A DNA stretch of 64,000 nucleotides, taken from assembly GCA_006503475.1 (NCBI GenBank), contig RSEH01000200.1, positions 25,578-89,577 on the forward strand, written 5' to 3'. Within the stretch, counting starts at the first letter, position 1. Every line of letters starts with the position of its first letter. Origin of the DNA: Stentor roeselii (taxonomy: Eukaryota > Ciliophora > Heterotrichea > Heterotrichida > Stentoridae). Of this stretch, positions 9,904-20,142 are shown one piece after another. Under the pieces are notes generated by a model. It saw only the letters and a list, made by a program, of their open reading frames with translations, made no database searches and had not been told where the DNA came from. The position numbers and the translations under genes are program-made.

Positions 9904-10629
9904 CTACAGTAACTCCGAGTCTAAAATCTCACAATTCTGCATCCACCGATACATCTTCTCCCCATTAACCCACTTCATCGAGTAAAACTTAAAAAAATTC
10001 GAATGAGCAACAAGAGCCACATTTCCATTCTCAGCCTGTTTTTTCCAAATCTCCTTACTTTCCTGAGTCCTTTTAAACATATCATCCGCCTTTTCAATCT
10101 TCTCAGGCTGTAACCTTTCCATTTCTTCCAACAACTTTCCAGGAATTTCATCAATACAAACTTTCGATAATCTTTCAGTAGTCGAATTTTTTACAATATC
10201 AAACAAAAAGTAATTCGAATTAAACAAACTCCAGTCAAATTTCCTAAACTGATTAAAAGGAATTCCTCGATAAACAGAAACATCTGGAGCATTTTTTAAC
10301 TTCTCAGCAAGCTGAGGGTGGACCACGATTCTTGGCTGGTCTGGATGAGTCTCGAAAAGTATCTGAGCAGTTCTCAAGGCTCTTCTGAGAGGAGACACGA
10401 AGACAGTCTTGACTCGAAGACGATGAGCAGCGGCCTGGGCTTGTTCAGCTTGACGTTCACCGAAGTCAGAAAGTTCGACATCGATGTACCTGGGCTGCCA
10501 TTTCAAACTACGGATCTCTGATTTTTTGCCGATGTTTTCAAGGTCTTGACAGGCTTGGTTGTAAGAACTCTGAGCATGACGGATCAGAAAGACTTTTCCT
10601 TCTGTCTGAACTGATTCAGAGTCATCCAT
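9904..10629 (-). CDS. Histidine phosphatase (phosphoglycerate mutase-like) family protein
   Basis: A 241-residue member of the histidine phosphatase superfamily. The signature LIRHAQSS places the phospho-accepting His at residue 18, next to Arg17. SPLRRALRTA (about 79-88) supplies the second conserved Arg, and VAHSNFF supplies the second catalytic His at 209. The usual RHG is RHA here, a tolerated variant in the family. The substrate cannot be predicted; the family includes phosphosugar, small-metabolite and protein phosphatases. No signal peptide or membrane segment is seen, so it is probably cytosolic. The start is ATG, with divergent spacing of 154 bp to the next gene. Confidence 0.9.
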   Translation of the reverse strand: MDDSESVQTEGKVFLIRHAQSSYNQACQDLENIGKKSEIRSLKWQPRYIDVELSDFGERQAEQAQAAAHRLRVKTVFVSPLRRALRTAQILFETHPDQPRIVVHPQLAEKLKNAPDVSVYRGIPFNQFRKFDWSLFNSNYFLFDIVKNSTTERLSKVCIDEIPGKLLEEMERLQPEKIEKADDMFKRTQESKEIWKKQAENGNVALVAHSNFFKFYSMKWVNGEKMYRWMQNCEILDSELL

Positions 10630-10783
10630 GTTTGTTGGGTGGAAGAAGAGACTTTGAAGTTAGAGATTGAAAAACATGGAAGTTTAAAAAGTGGATTTTT
10701 AGGGATTTTGGTGGAGATTTTAAGGTTTTTATTCAGGGTGTTAAAAGTGATTTGGAAAGTAGTGTTTTTTAGAGAAGGTTATA

Positions 10784-11593
10784 ATGGTCGAGGAAAATGG
10801 AAGTCTTCAATCAGTGGAATTCACTGATTTAATAACTAAGACTTGTGCAGAGCAAGAAGAAAATTATGAGTCTTGGCTTCTGCAGGATAATAAACTTCTG
10901 AATGAATACGTGTTGATACAAACTTTCCAATCAGAAGAACTGGTTCAAAGCAACTGGACCAGGTTTTCCTTTCCAGAGCCGAGAGACTATTCAAGTATCT
11001 ACCTGTTAGAAGAGCCAGTGAACAAGCCTCTAACAATAGACGAAGAAGGTCTTTCATTATCAGACTCTTTTATTTTTCCTCATCTTTCTCTAAACCTTCG
11101 CAGTTTGGCCTGCGACATGCGACTTAAACTGAAACTAGCAAAACAAAGCACCTTTGAAATGATCCTCAGATGTGAAGACCGTCTAAGTGACTTCTGCCCA
11201 GTTGTACGTATTTCTAAAGATGTGAATCTTCGAGGTTTCTTTTTGCATTTGGGGACTTTAAACATGGTGACTAATTCTTTTCAAGTGAAAAAACAATTTC
11301 AATTACCTGAAAGTCAAGTTTCTTCTGATGACTTTCAAGAGTTTGAAGTACTTGTGACTGACAATGGAGATGAAAACTTGTTTATTAACTTGTCGGATTA
11401 TTCGAAAACAAGTCTTTCGAAGCAGTTTTCAGCGGCTTGTTCAAGATTTTTACCGAAAATAACACCGGCAAGGCTTTGTTTGACTGGGTCAGGGTCACTT
11501 TGCATTTTGAAGTCGATTATTATCAAGTATCGCCCAAGAACTGTGAAAAAAGTGAAGAAAAGAGGAAAAGATTGTGTTTGCGCTATTTTCTAA
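10784..11593 (+). CDS. Hypothetical protein with polybasic tail and CaaX-like C terminus (269 aa)
   Basis: Unrecognised. The middle and C-terminal parts alternate short hydrophobic stretches with polar residues, suggesting a beta-rich fold. The last residues are strikingly basic and end in Cys-Val-Cys-Ala-Ile-Phe. CAIF fits a CaaX prenylation box, with a second Cys just upstream for palmitoylation and a polybasic stretch (KKVKKRGK) for membrane binding. A lipid-anchored peripheral membrane protein is therefore likely (inference). It converges with RAB7 with only 6 bp between the two stops. An upstream frame beginning with GTG at 10639 overlaps the start and is not considered real. Confidence 0.8.
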   Translation: MVEENGSLQSVEFTDLITKTCAEQEENYESWLLQDNKLLNEYVLIQTFQSEELVQSNWTRFSFPEPRDYSSIYLLEEPVNKPLTIDEEGLSLSDSFIFPHLSLNLRSLACDMRLKLKLAKQSTFEMILRCEDRLSDFCPVVRISKDVNLRGFFLHLGTLNMVTNSFQVKKQFQLPESQVSSDDFQEFEVLVTDNGDENLFINLSDYSKTSLSKQFSAACSRFLPKITPARLCLTGSGSLCILKSIIIKYRPRTVKKVKKRGKDCVCAIF

Positions 11594-11599
11594 TTTTAA

Positions 11600-12226
11600 C
11601 TAACAACATTTCCCACCTTCACTCTTCTTGCTTGTCTTTTTTAAGTCGATGTTCGGCTTGAAGTCTTCTTCTTCTTTCACTTGACTTAAGGCTTTTCTTG
11701 CGATTGCTTGGAAGGCTTCGTCTACGTTTAATGCTTCTTTTGCTGAAGTCTCGTAAAAGGGGATGTTACCGTTAGTGTTGCACCATTGAGATGCTTTTGA
11801 GGCTGGAACTTTTCGGTCGGGTTCTCTGTCTAGCTTGTTGCCTAGAACGACGAATGGGAAGTTGTCAGGATCTTTCGGGTTCGACTGGTTCAAAAACTCA
11901 TCCTTCCACGAGGCCAACGATTCAAAGGTTTTGACAGCAGTGATATCATAGACCATGACACAGCAGTCAGCCCCTCTATAAAACGCGACACCAAGGCTTT
12001 GAAACCTTTCTTGTCCAGCAGTATCCCAGATCTGCAGAGTGACAAGCTTATCATCTATCATGACTTCTTTCGTCAAGAAGTCAGCGCCAATGGTCGCTTT
12101 GTACTGCTGAGAAAAACGTTTATTCACATACTGATTCATTAGAGAAGTCTTTCCAACTCTACTTAATAATTACGCTGAGTCTCCAAGGATAATTACTTTG
12201 AGAAGATGCTTTCGACCTGTTGACAT
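11600..12226 (-). CDS. RAB7: Small GTPase Rab7
   Basis: A 203-residue Rab7 after removal of one 15-nt intron (12159-12173). Exon 1 reads [18 protein letters not shown], and exon 2 continues [15 protein letters not shown], restoring the P-loop. Other G motifs are present: WDTAGQERF (switch II), NKLD and ETSAK. The C terminus GGKCC carries the double Cys for geranylgeranylation. Rab7 controls late endosome/lysosome (and phagosome) traffic. Without the splice the N-terminal 25 residues and the nucleotide-binding loop would be missing, so the intron is well supported. It ends in TAG. Confidence 0.97.
12159..12173 (-). other. 15-nt intron in RAB7
   Basis: Sense-strand sequence GTAATTATTAAGTAG. 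It starts with GTA, has A at position 10 and ends in TAG. It interrupts the P-loop Ala codon (GC/A, phase 2) and contains in-frame stops. Removing it restores an uninterrupted, conserved Rab7 N terminus. Confidence 0.95.
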
Positions 12227-12390
12227 ATTTATTTCGCTGGGTTCGAAACACGCTTAAATCATCGGAAAAACTTAAAAAATTGAAGAAAATTCTTGAAAAG
12301 GTTTAAATCCTGAAGTAAAATCGATTTTTTCCTCTTTTATTCCACTTTATAGAAAAATTTTAAATTTTCAGATTTTTCTTTCAACATCGC

Positions 12391-15300
12391 ATGAAAAGTG
12401 TTAAATTAATAATGGATGAAGAAAATATATTCAAATCGGCTGACATCCTTGAGTCACAACTTGACAAAATTCGAGAACTGTATCTTTTACTAAAAGAACT
12501 GAAAAGTCGCCATGAAGTCACAATGGACCCCAGGATGAAAACGCGAAGTCAAAAGTTGGTTTATTGTTCAAAGCAAGAAAATCCTCTTATAAAAGACCCA
12601 GACTCCCAAAAAGTCCACCGCGAGCAACTTATCAATAAAATCAGTGAAATCCCTTCATTGAAGCCAGTCGCTTTCTACGCAGATCAACTTTTTTCAGAGT
12701 ACCTTTCAAGTGAGTTGAAAGCCAGTCCTTCTGACATCCGAAAGGTGGTCTCAGATCATTTTTTCAACAAGATTCGTTACTTACAACAGTTAAAATTTAA
12801 AATACTTTTAAACTGGGGCCACCAGGCTGAAGAAAGTCAAGAAGTTCATACAAAAGACTTAGAAATTCAATTAAAAGTCCTTCAAAAGCAAATCGAGGAC
12901 TCAATTTCACGTTTTGAGCGACTTCGATACGACGAAGAATACGACAACACCCGTGCAAGGCCTTCTCCAAAGACTGAAGACGGTACAAACTTATTCCATG
13001 AAGAGCCAGTAGTAGCTTTCAGTAACCTTTCAAAAGACGACCTTCAGATTTACATCGAGGATGAAGTTTCCAGTCTTAAATCAAAGCGGCACTTATCACG
13101 TTTTCAATCTCGACTCACTTGGCTGTGGGTAGGTCAGCGAGTGAACATCTGGAAAGCCTCCATGGTTTACCTTAACACCCTACACAAAAAGTCCCTTACC
13201 CGAATGTTCCGCATAAAAGGCAAGGCCTTAGAGATGCCGACGGATCATCGCGAAAACATCGACATGCCCCCCACGATTATCACTTCTACTCAACAGCTCC
13301 AAGTCCTTCTTAACAGCATCGGGGAAGAATTCGGACTGAAGACTGACCTGGAGTTAGATGACGGTCACTCTTTAGCCTATCAAGTCACTCACCTCCTTCC
13401 TGAACTCTTCGAACTGCAGAGGCAAAGACTTGACTGGAACCCGACTGGCTCTCCAGAAGAAAGAGAAAAGGCAGAAATTCGATTCGCTAATTTACAGTCT
13501 TTAAAAGTCCATCGACTTTCAGCTATTCGCAAAGCTAATTCAGTTTCACAACCTGGAGGCGCTGAAGATACTACTTTAATCAGGCCTTTCAAAATGCTTG
13601 ATGCGAAAAATGCTGAATGGCTCGGGTTCATCAAGTTGAAACCTCAGGTCAGCTCTTGGGAAAGACGACAACGGGCGAGACTTGACTGTTGTAAAAGAGA
13701 TCAACTGCTTGAAAATGCTTTTAATGTGCTTAACTTGCAGGACTTGCCTACTGTTAATAAGCTTTTAGAAGAGTTCGCTGTTGGATATGCTGATAGGGCT
13801 AATCGGATTTTAAAGGTCAAGCCAGAGCAGGTGAGATCTGAAGGGAGTGACTTGGGAGTATGCAGCAGTTACTTCACGAATATTATTATTGAGAGAAATT
13901 TAGACCCGAAGGTTGTGAGTGAAGGTGTTAACCTCCCTTCACAATGTATCAAGTCTTTGTACACCTTGAGTATGATTAAAAGTCGAAATAAAAAACAAGA
14001 ACTTTTCAATATTTTAAATGTTTTTAGAGCTGTGCAGAAAAGACTTGCTTTTGATATCGCTGATCTTGGAACTCGAGAAGAGGTCAGACCTGATGAGCCT
14101 AGGACTGAACCTCCTCAGGTTAAAAAAGGATTTAATCCGTGTTTGGGTTACTCAGAAGGAGAAGTTATTGAATTCAGGACTAAGGCTTTTTTAGGGTTGA
14201 ATGGCAGACGAGATACTATTGAGACCTTGTATGGAGATTATTATGTCAGGAATAATAGAGGAGTGCATATTGTTTACTCTATCATCGACAAGGACTACTC
14301 AGAACTAGTAGAAGAACTTATTAAAATTGGAAGTTATTTCATTGAAAAGTACGAACAAAGTGACTCCAACTCTTTCATTGATCGAGATTTTTTTGCTTCG
14401 GAACTTTTAGAAGCTGAAGTTGACTTCCAGACAACTAAACTACAGCTGGTGTTGATTTACCTGCAGATGTATGAACACGCTGTAGACAACCAGGCTGAAA
14501 TCGCTCAGAAAATCACGAATCTTATGAGCATGAGACCGCGACTTCATCTAAGAAGTACTTATTTCAGCCAAAGCTACTGGGCACATATCGATTCTTTAAA
14601 GTCTCAAATCGTCCTGCTTAACACCCTGATCGACGTGAAAAACAATGAAAATCAATTCGACCCTCATATGTCAGGTCTCGTTCAAATCTCAGCAAATATT
14701 GATAAAAACTTATCCGAAATGAATCTTTTAATGGAAATTGAATCTCCACTTCATTTTTCCGCTTTTGAAATGGCGACTTGGAATCAATGTTTGTATGAAT
14801 GGAAAGTTTCTCAGTGTTACTCTTTGGTCTTGTTTGATGATGGAGTTCTTGTTGATAAGCCGTCTTTTATTCTGAGTCTTGCAAGAGAATTGAGTTTTGA
14901 AGTTCAGTCGGGAAATATCATTAATTTTCCTATTGTTCCTCCTGGATTTTATGAGGGAAAAAAAGTTAAAATTCTCTCAGCTTGTCCTAGTGAATTAACT
15001 ATTTGTTGCAATTATTTTGAATTGTGGAGACTTAGAAAATTACTGGAAAATTGTCTTATTGAATGTATGGTTCTTGAAGAGATTTATAAAAAACAGTCTT
15101 CTTTGATGAAAAAAGATATTCATACTGTTGAACATGCTGATCTTGGAATGGGATTGAGACATTTTCCTGAAGTTGATGATGGACCTGGAACTAAGGAGGA
15201 TTATTGGCTCCCTGCTTTTGAATTTGACTCGAAACTTAAAGCGCATTTTCATTTGTCTAGTATTCCAGCGGTTAAGTACTTAATGCTTCCCTGGGGAATA

Positions 15301-18300
15301 GAAGAGATGAGATCAATATATGCATACCAAGTGATGCACAAGCACTTACTCTCCATCGCGATCCAACAAAACCAATTCGTTCTTGACAAATTCCTAAAAA
15401 ACGTAGCAGAAATCGAGTTATTCCGAGACCATTCCCTAGTAAGTTCCAGTTTCACCTTCCCAGTGCGTTCTCTCTACCAAGACCACAAATTAAACCTCGA
15501 AAAAACCGATTCCGAAATAAAAAAAATCTTCTCTAAAATCGTAGTCGACGCTTCAAAAAACTACTTCGACACAAAATCCCGTAAAATGCGAAACCGCCAA
15601 AGAATGGAAGGCGCTTACAAAAGAATAGCAGAGAAATTTAAGTCCTTTTTCTTAGAAACCGACCATATCGGAATCCTTATCCGTAATCTGCGAGTTTTAA
15701 TCATCGACGGGTACTGCCGCGAAGTACTTCGAGACGCTTACCACGACGCGATCCGAGTTCAACTATGTAAAATTTCACATGAATACAAAAGAATTTTGAA
15801 ACTTGTACCGATGGATGTTTTGAATGATACTTTTGAAGCTTCTGATGATAGACCGAAATCGATTCTAGATGGAGAAGTTGTTAATGTTGAATTTATTTTA
15901 ACTGTTGATGAAATCATGAAAATTAAAGGTTTTCGTGAAGAGGACAGGGAACACTGGAGGGGCTGGGAAGGGTTTATCAAGGCTGAGACTTCTGACGTGC
16001 TTAGTACTTATCGACCGCTGAAGACCAGAGAGGCAGTGGTTTCTAATATGGTCTTTAAAAATGACTGGGAATTTAAATCGCAGTTGAGAACTGTTTTAGA
16101 AGTTTTTGTTTCTGTTGTGCAGGTTTTGCAGATCTGGACTTTTCTTAACTTGTTAGGAGAAAAAGTCTCTGAAGTTATGAATATGCAGGATTCTACACTT
16201 GCTGGGGAAAATTATTGGGGAGTTGATGTTACGAATGTTGGGGAAAAGTCGAAAAAGAAGATTTTGGATGAAATGCTTGATACTCAGAATCCGAAGTATT
16301 TACTTGAAGAAGCTATTAAAAGGTCTCTTAGCAATCTTAAAGTTATGTCGTTACAGTTTAGTGAGCTGCCGAGGACTGATGATATTCCCATGTCTATCTT
16401 TCAGGCTAGAAGAGCGTTTTATATACTTGCACTTGCTTTGTTTCAGTCGTATCATCATAGTTTGATGCATGAAAAAAATCGTGACTCGGATAAGGTTATT
16501 GATTTCATTTCACATCTTTTTAGACTTTCTAGGACTCGAGTACAGGTGAATTCCTTGCCAGTAGCATGTTTATTTTCAGACCCATCATGTGAAGTTCTAG
16601 AAAAAGTCCAAAGTAAAATCTTCATCTGCAACGACATAGACGAGTTCCTTCCAGGGTGTTACATTTACGAGTTCGAATGGGGTATGTTAGAAGCAACATC
16701 AGAAGAGCGAAACCACACTTTAGCCACCACAACCGCAATGCAACTAAAACTTGAAAACCTTCTTTCCCTCCGCAGTTCAGCCAAGGGTTACTCCTCATTA
16801 GAAATCGCTCAATCAACCTGCAACTACATGTCTCCAGAGCTAGAAGCCTGGCGTCTTAAAACATCTTTATTCGTGTTAAAATCCGGAGACCTAATCCGAG
16901 ACCCTTCCCTTTACGAGAAACTTTTATCACAATTCAAAGACGTCCTCGAATGGCGTTCAAACAAGTCCTTCACTTCAGACACAGACGACCATGTCAGAAA
17001 TCCAGTGATTTCAGAAGTAGTCCTTCTTCGAGAAATCTTCAACTCGAAGCTCTGCAACAGTTCAATTCATTTCATGCAGACTGTCGCTGACCAACTCTCC
17101 CGGGCGACGTCAGTCGACGCGCCTTGTGTAAGTACAGAAAACTTCACTTGTAACATTTTAAAGCCATTTACAGATATCAATCGAAAAGTAGGAGTTCTTC
17201 ATAATTTTCTCAATGTTCTTAGAAATCGAGGGTCTATCGTTGATGCCCCGGTGACTGGGAAGGCCCTGGTGTTTTCAATGAAAGACTTGACACAACTTAC
17301 GAAAAGATTCACTGAACAGATATTGAGATATGTTGACAGTGAGTTCAGGGTCCAGGCGGAAAATCAAGAAATCGAACTTGTGAAGATCACGGCTGAAGTG
17401 ATGAAGAGGAATAAAGAGATTCATGTGTTTAAAAGGAATATTAAAGCCTTGCAAGAAAGTATTATCAACTTGGTCAGTTCACAACTGGCTCAAAAAGGAA
17501 CTCAGCTTATTTATGAACTTGATATTTCTTTTAGACAACTCAGTGAAATCAGAGATAATAGTAAAAACCTTGAAAATCAACTGGTTTCTTTGATAAGGAC
17601 TGAACTTTCAGATAAAATTCGCAGACAACAGCAGAAAATCAGAAGCCTTGAAGAAAAATTCACAGAGTTCAGAGAACAGGTGGCCCAGGAGATAAAAACT
17701 GACATCGAAAGCAAGAAAAATGAAGCACTTAACGAGCTAAAGGGCAGTGCAGGGAAGTACAAAAACATAAACACTTCAGAAGTGAAAGAATCAGTCAAAA
17801 ACCCGAAAAGCAAGAGAACTCTTGTAAGGATTCAAGAAATGATAAAAAAAATGCTGCAACAAAATCAATGGGCTAGATTGAAAACTACTCAAAATTACGA
17901 TAAACATCTACAGGACCTGAAATCGCAACTTAGCTCTAATCAGTACCTCTGGGAACAGCTGAATGAGTCTCAAAGAAGAGAAAACTTATTGAAACAAGAA
18001 CTTTCTTACACACAACAAGCTCTGTCAGCTGCTGAAAAACTCGCTGAAAAGCTTCAGACTCAAATCGAAGACATGAACAATCAACGCCTACGCCTTCAGC
18101 AGTACAAAGCGAATAAAGGAAAAAGACTGTCAGAACTTGAAGACCAGGTGAAGCAGTTTGAGAAAATCGAATATTTAGACAATCAGAAGCTTCTTAGTAG
18201 TTATATTAAACAGCAGAGAAGGATTCAAATACAGAAAAATGGAGAAATGGACAGTTTTAATCAGTATTTAAGTCAACATAAAGGCTTTCAAAGGGAAATC

Positions 18301-18627
18301 AATGAATTAAAGCAAAAGATTAAGAAAGAGAGAAGACTGAAAATGGAAGCTTATGACCAGCTCAGCTTGTTTAAAGAAGAAATGCAGGGAATTGAACAGG
18401 ACCAAGACCCCAGTCTTAAGCTCTGGCAAAGCAGGTATCATGAAATTTTAGATGAAATTCGCAGCAGTAAGGAAGAAAATATCAAATTGAGAGAAAGGAT
18501 CTCTGACCAGGGAGACTATGAGTTTATTGACAAGTTTCCTGACTTGATTAGACCTAAAAGCAACTTGTCTTTACCAAGTGTTCATCTAAGGACCCCACGG
18601 TCTTCATCATTTAGAAGTAATCATTAA
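12391..18627 (+). CDS. Giant protein with C-terminal coiled coil (2078 aa), possibly CCDC162/DUF4549-like
   Basis: A single uninterrupted frame of 2078 residues, the longest gene in the window. Residues 1-1640 look mostly alpha-helical and globular, without a motif I can name securely. Residues about 1645-2010 form long coiled coils (RIQEMIKKMLQQNQWARL, then Gln/Glu/Leu-rich heptads), and the tail is Ser/Arg-rich. The size, N-terminal helical pattern and C-terminal coiled coil recall the CCDC162/DUF4549 family found in ciliated eukaryotes; this is a tentative memory-based match, not a demonstrated one. A nearby alternative ATG (residue 8) would remove only seven residues. The ATP synthase delta gene starts 26 bp after its stop. 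Confidence 0.88.
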   Translation: MKSVKLIMDEENIFKSADILESQLDKIRELYLLLKELKSRHEVTMDPRMKTRSQKLVYCSKQENPLIKDPDSQKVHREQLINKISEIPSLKPVAFYADQLFSEYLSSELKASPSDIRKVVSDHFFNKIRYLQQLKFKILLNWGHQAEESQEVHTKDLEIQLKVLQKQIEDSISRFERLRYDEEYDNTRARPSPKTEDGTNLFHEEPVVAFSNLSKDDLQIYIEDEVSSLKSKRHLSRFQSRLTWLWVGQRVNIWKASMVYLNTLHKKSLTRMFRIKGKALEMPTDHRENIDMPPTIITSTQQLQVLLNSIGEEFGLKTDLELDDGHSLAYQVTHLLPELFELQRQRLDWNPTGSPEEREKAEIRFANLQSLKVHRLSAIRKANSVSQPGGAEDTTLIRPFKMLDAKNAEWLGFIKLKPQVSSWERRQRARLDCCKRDQLLENAFNVLNLQDLPTVNKLLEEFAVGYADRANRILKVKPEQVRSEGSDLGVCSSYFTNIIIERNLDPKVVSEGVNLPSQCIKSLYTLSMIKSRNKKQELFNILNVFRAVQKRLAFDIADLGTREEVRPDEPRTEPPQVKKGFNPCLGYSEGEVIEFRTKAFLGLNGRRDTIETLYGDYYVRNNRGVHIVYSIIDKDYSELVEELIKIGSYFIEKYEQSDSNSFIDRDFFASELLEAEVDFQTTKLQLVLIYLQMYEHAVDNQAEIAQKITNLMSMRPRLHLRSTYFSQSYWAHIDSLKSQIVLLNTLIDVKNNENQFDPHMSGLVQISANIDKNLSEMNLLMEIESPLHFSAFEMATWNQCLYEWKVSQCYSLVLFDDGVLVDKPSFILSLARELSFEVQSGNIINFPIVPPGFYEGKKVKILSACPSELTICCNYFELWRLRKLLENCLIECMVLEEIYKKQSSLMKKDIHTVEHADLGMGLRHFPEVDDGPGTKEDYWLPAFEFDSKLKAHFHLSSIPAVKYLMLPWGIEEMRSIYAYQVMHKHLLSIAIQQNQFVLDKFLKNVAEIELFRDHSLVSSSFTFPVRSLYQDHKLNLEKTDSEIKKIFSKIVVDASKNYFDTKSRKMRNRQRMEGAYKRIAEKFKSFFLETDHIGILIRNLRVLIIDGYCREVLRDAYHDAIRVQLCKISHEYKRILKLVPMDVLNDTFEASDDRPKSILDGEVVNVEFILTVDEIMKIKGFREEDREHWRGWEGFIKAETSDVLSTYRPLKTREAVVSNMVFKNDWEFKSQLRTVLEVFVSVVQVLQIWTFLNLLGEKVSEVMNMQDSTLAGENYWGVDVTNVGEKSKKKILDEMLDTQNPKYLLEEAIKRSLSNLKVMSLQFSELPRTDDIPMSIFQARRAFYILALALFQSYHHSLMHEKNRDSDKVIDFISHLFRLSRTRVQVNSLPVACLFSDPSCEVLEKVQSKIFICNDIDEFLPGCYIYEFEWGMLEATSEERNHTLATTTAMQLKLENLLSLRSSAKGYSSLEIAQSTCNYMSPELEAWRLKTSLFVLKSGDLIRDPSLYEKLLSQFKDVLEWRSNKSFTSDTDDHVRNPVISEVVLLREIFNSKLCNSSIHFMQTVADQLSRATSVDAPCVSTENFTCNILKPFTDINRKVGVLHNFLNVLRNRGSIVDAPVTGKALVFSMKDLTQLTKRFTEQILRYVDSEFRVQAENQEIELVKITAEVMKRNKEIHVFKRNIKALQESIINLVSSQLAQKGTQLIYELDISFRQLSEIRDNSKNLENQLVSLIRTELSDKIRRQQQKIRSLEEKFTEFREQVAQEIKTDIESKKNEALNELKGSAGKYKNINTSEVKESVKNPKSKRTLVRIQEMIKKMLQQNQWARLKTTQNYDKHLQDLKSQLSSNQYLWEQLNESQRRENLLKQELSYTQQALSAAEKLAEKLQTQIEDMNNQRLRLQQYKANKGKRLSELEDQVKQFEKIEYLDNQKLLSSYIKQQRRIQIQKNGEMDSFNQYLSQHKGFQREINELKQKIKKERRLKMEAYDQLSLFKEEMQGIEQDQDPSLKLWQSRYHEILDEIRSSKEENIKLRERISDQGDYEFIDKFPDLIRPKSNLSLPSVHLRTPRSSSFRSNH

Positions 18628-18653
18628 GTTGTTTCCATAAGAAACTTATAAAA

Positions 18654-19115
18654 ATGATAGGGAGATCTTTGCGCCGATTATTCGCAGAAGCAGCCAAAAA
18701 CGAAGGCCTGCTGGTGAGAATGTACTCCCCGACCTTAACTCTTTACCACAACTCAACAAACGTGGAAACCATGATCTTCGAGTCACTTGACGGTGGAAAG
18801 GGACTTCTGAACAGTCAATTCATGACATTCCAAACAACTTTAAGCCCAGGTATAATCGAGGTTCATTTGAAGGGAGGTTCAGTGAAGAAGTACTTGCACG
18901 TCGGAGGAATTCTTCAAAAGAACCCAGACAACTCTGTAGACTGTGCATTATTCGAGGTGTACAACAAAGATGATATTGACTGGGAAGCACTAAAGAAAAG
19001 TGACGCGTTTGCACAAGAGCCGGTGGGTGACTCTTCTCCAGAAGCAGAGTTTTTGAGGAAACTGGGATTGAGCCTTAGAGAAGACGTGGTCTCAGCGTCA
19101 GTGAGTTTGGTTTAA
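18654..19115 (+). CDS. ATP5F1D: Mitochondrial F1 ATP synthase delta subunit
   Basis: A 153-residue protein. The N terminus MIGRSLRRLFAEAAK is a short amphipathic, Arg-rich presequence typical of mitochondrial import. The body follows the delta (bacterial epsilon) beta-sandwich pattern: VRMYSPTLTLYHN, then GLLNSQFMTFQTTLSPGIIEVHL, matching the family's 'G..GIL..H.P....L.PG...V' outline, followed by KYLHVGGIL. A short C-terminal helical part follows. The subunit sits on the rotor central stalk and couples c-ring rotation to catalysis. The sequence is divergent, with GLL in place of the usual GIL, but the pattern and presequence agree. Confidence 0.8.
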   Translation: MIGRSLRRLFAEAAKNEGLLVRMYSPTLTLYHNSTNVETMIFESLDGGKGLLNSQFMTFQTTLSPGIIEVHLKGGSVKKYLHVGGILQKNPDNSVDCALFEVYNKDDIDWEALKKSDAFAQEPVGDSSPEAEFLRKLGLSLREDVVSASVSLV

Positions 19116-19134
19116 GGCTAGTTAATAGGATAGC

Positions 19135-19968
19135 TTATTTAGTAACCTTCAGCTGTCTCATGATTCTTTCTACTTCTCCTTCAAGTTGGTAGAAACTTCC
19201 TGTGTTGTTTATCACCAGATCACTCATACGCACTTTGTCTTCTATCGGCATCTGGCAACCAATTTTGTTTTTCGCTTGCTGGGATGGGATCAAGTCTCTT
19301 TGACAAAGACGAGAAATCCACAAGTCCTTATCTTGAATGTAAACAGTTATTATAGGACAACAGAAAATAGGCATGATTTTTGACTCGAATAACAAAGGCG
19401 CATCACAGATCACTACTCTTACACCTTTCAATCGAAAAGTTAAGATTTTCTTTAAAATTTCCCAAAAGATTATCGGCTGCATTATTCGGTTTAACTTTTT
19501 ACGTGATTTTGGGTCATCAAATATCAACTCTCCTAAACGTTCTCGGTTGATGTGTCCGTCGATTTGAAGGAAGTCTTTTCCGAATTGTTTTATGATTTCG
19601 TTGTAAGCTTTTCGCCCTGGACGAACGATTTCTCTGGAAATTTGGTCACAGTCGATTATTCCCACGGTTTTGAAGCGGTCACGAATTATGTTGACTACTG
19701 AACTTTTACCGCAACCTACACCACCTGTTAGACCTGTCATTTGTAGGTTACGGCCGATGATGTTGAAAATTACTAGGACTGAAGATAGAGATATCATTTT
19801 GTTACGAGTTGATTTGAAGTACTTGAATATCGCTCCTTGCATGAAACCTAGACTGCAGAGGATTATTATTGATTTCGCACGAGATGAACGCTTCACTCGC
19901 TCTGAAGTCAGACCTGCAATGAAGGAAATAACAGAAAGACCTAAGGATAAACCAATTTCAGCGTACAT
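19135..19968 (-). CDS. coaE: Dephospho-CoA kinase with N-terminal membrane segments
   Basis: A 277-residue protein. Residues 78-277 are a full dephospho-CoA kinase: Walker A MTGLTGGVGCGKSS (77-90), IIDCDQISREIV, INRERLGELIF, CDAPLLFES and a C-terminal MSDLVINN motif. It catalyses the last step of coenzyme A synthesis, ATP plus dephospho-CoA to CoA. The first 76 residues hold two or three hydrophobic segments (about 3-20, 35-50, 58-72), suggesting membrane anchoring. Metazoan DCAKD proteins instead carry a hydrophobic tail at the C terminus. An internal start at Met77 would give a soluble enzyme of normal length, so the anchor depends on start choice. Confidence 0.95.
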   Translation of the reverse strand: MYAEIGLSLGLSVISFIAGLTSERVKRSSRAKSIIILCSLGFMQGAIFKYFKSTRNKMISLSSVLVIFNIIGRNLQMTGLTGGVGCGKSSVVNIIRDRFKTVGIIDCDQISREIVRPGRKAYNEIIKQFGKDFLQIDGHINRERLGELIFDDPKSRKKLNRIMQPIIFWEILKKILTFRLKGVRVVICDAPLLFESKIMPIFCCPIITVYIQDKDLWISRLCQRDLIPSQQAKNKIGCQMPIEDKVRMSDLVINNTGSFYQLEGEVERIMRQLKVTK

Positions 19969-20142
19969 TTTAAGACTATTATCAAAACATAGATTTTCTA
20001 ACTCCTAAAACAATTTTCTATTTTCAATAAAGTTTTCCGTCTTCTCATCAAGAATTCATAAACTTTAAACTATTCTCCATCATATCTTCACCTTCACACA
20101 GTTCTTTGAATATAATTTAAATCCTGAACTATATTCCTATAA

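Noticed and set aside
10639-10827. 62-codon plus frame upstream of the CAIF gene
   Set aside because: Starts at GTG, overlaps the next gene's start in another frame, and lies in a G-rich 5' flank.
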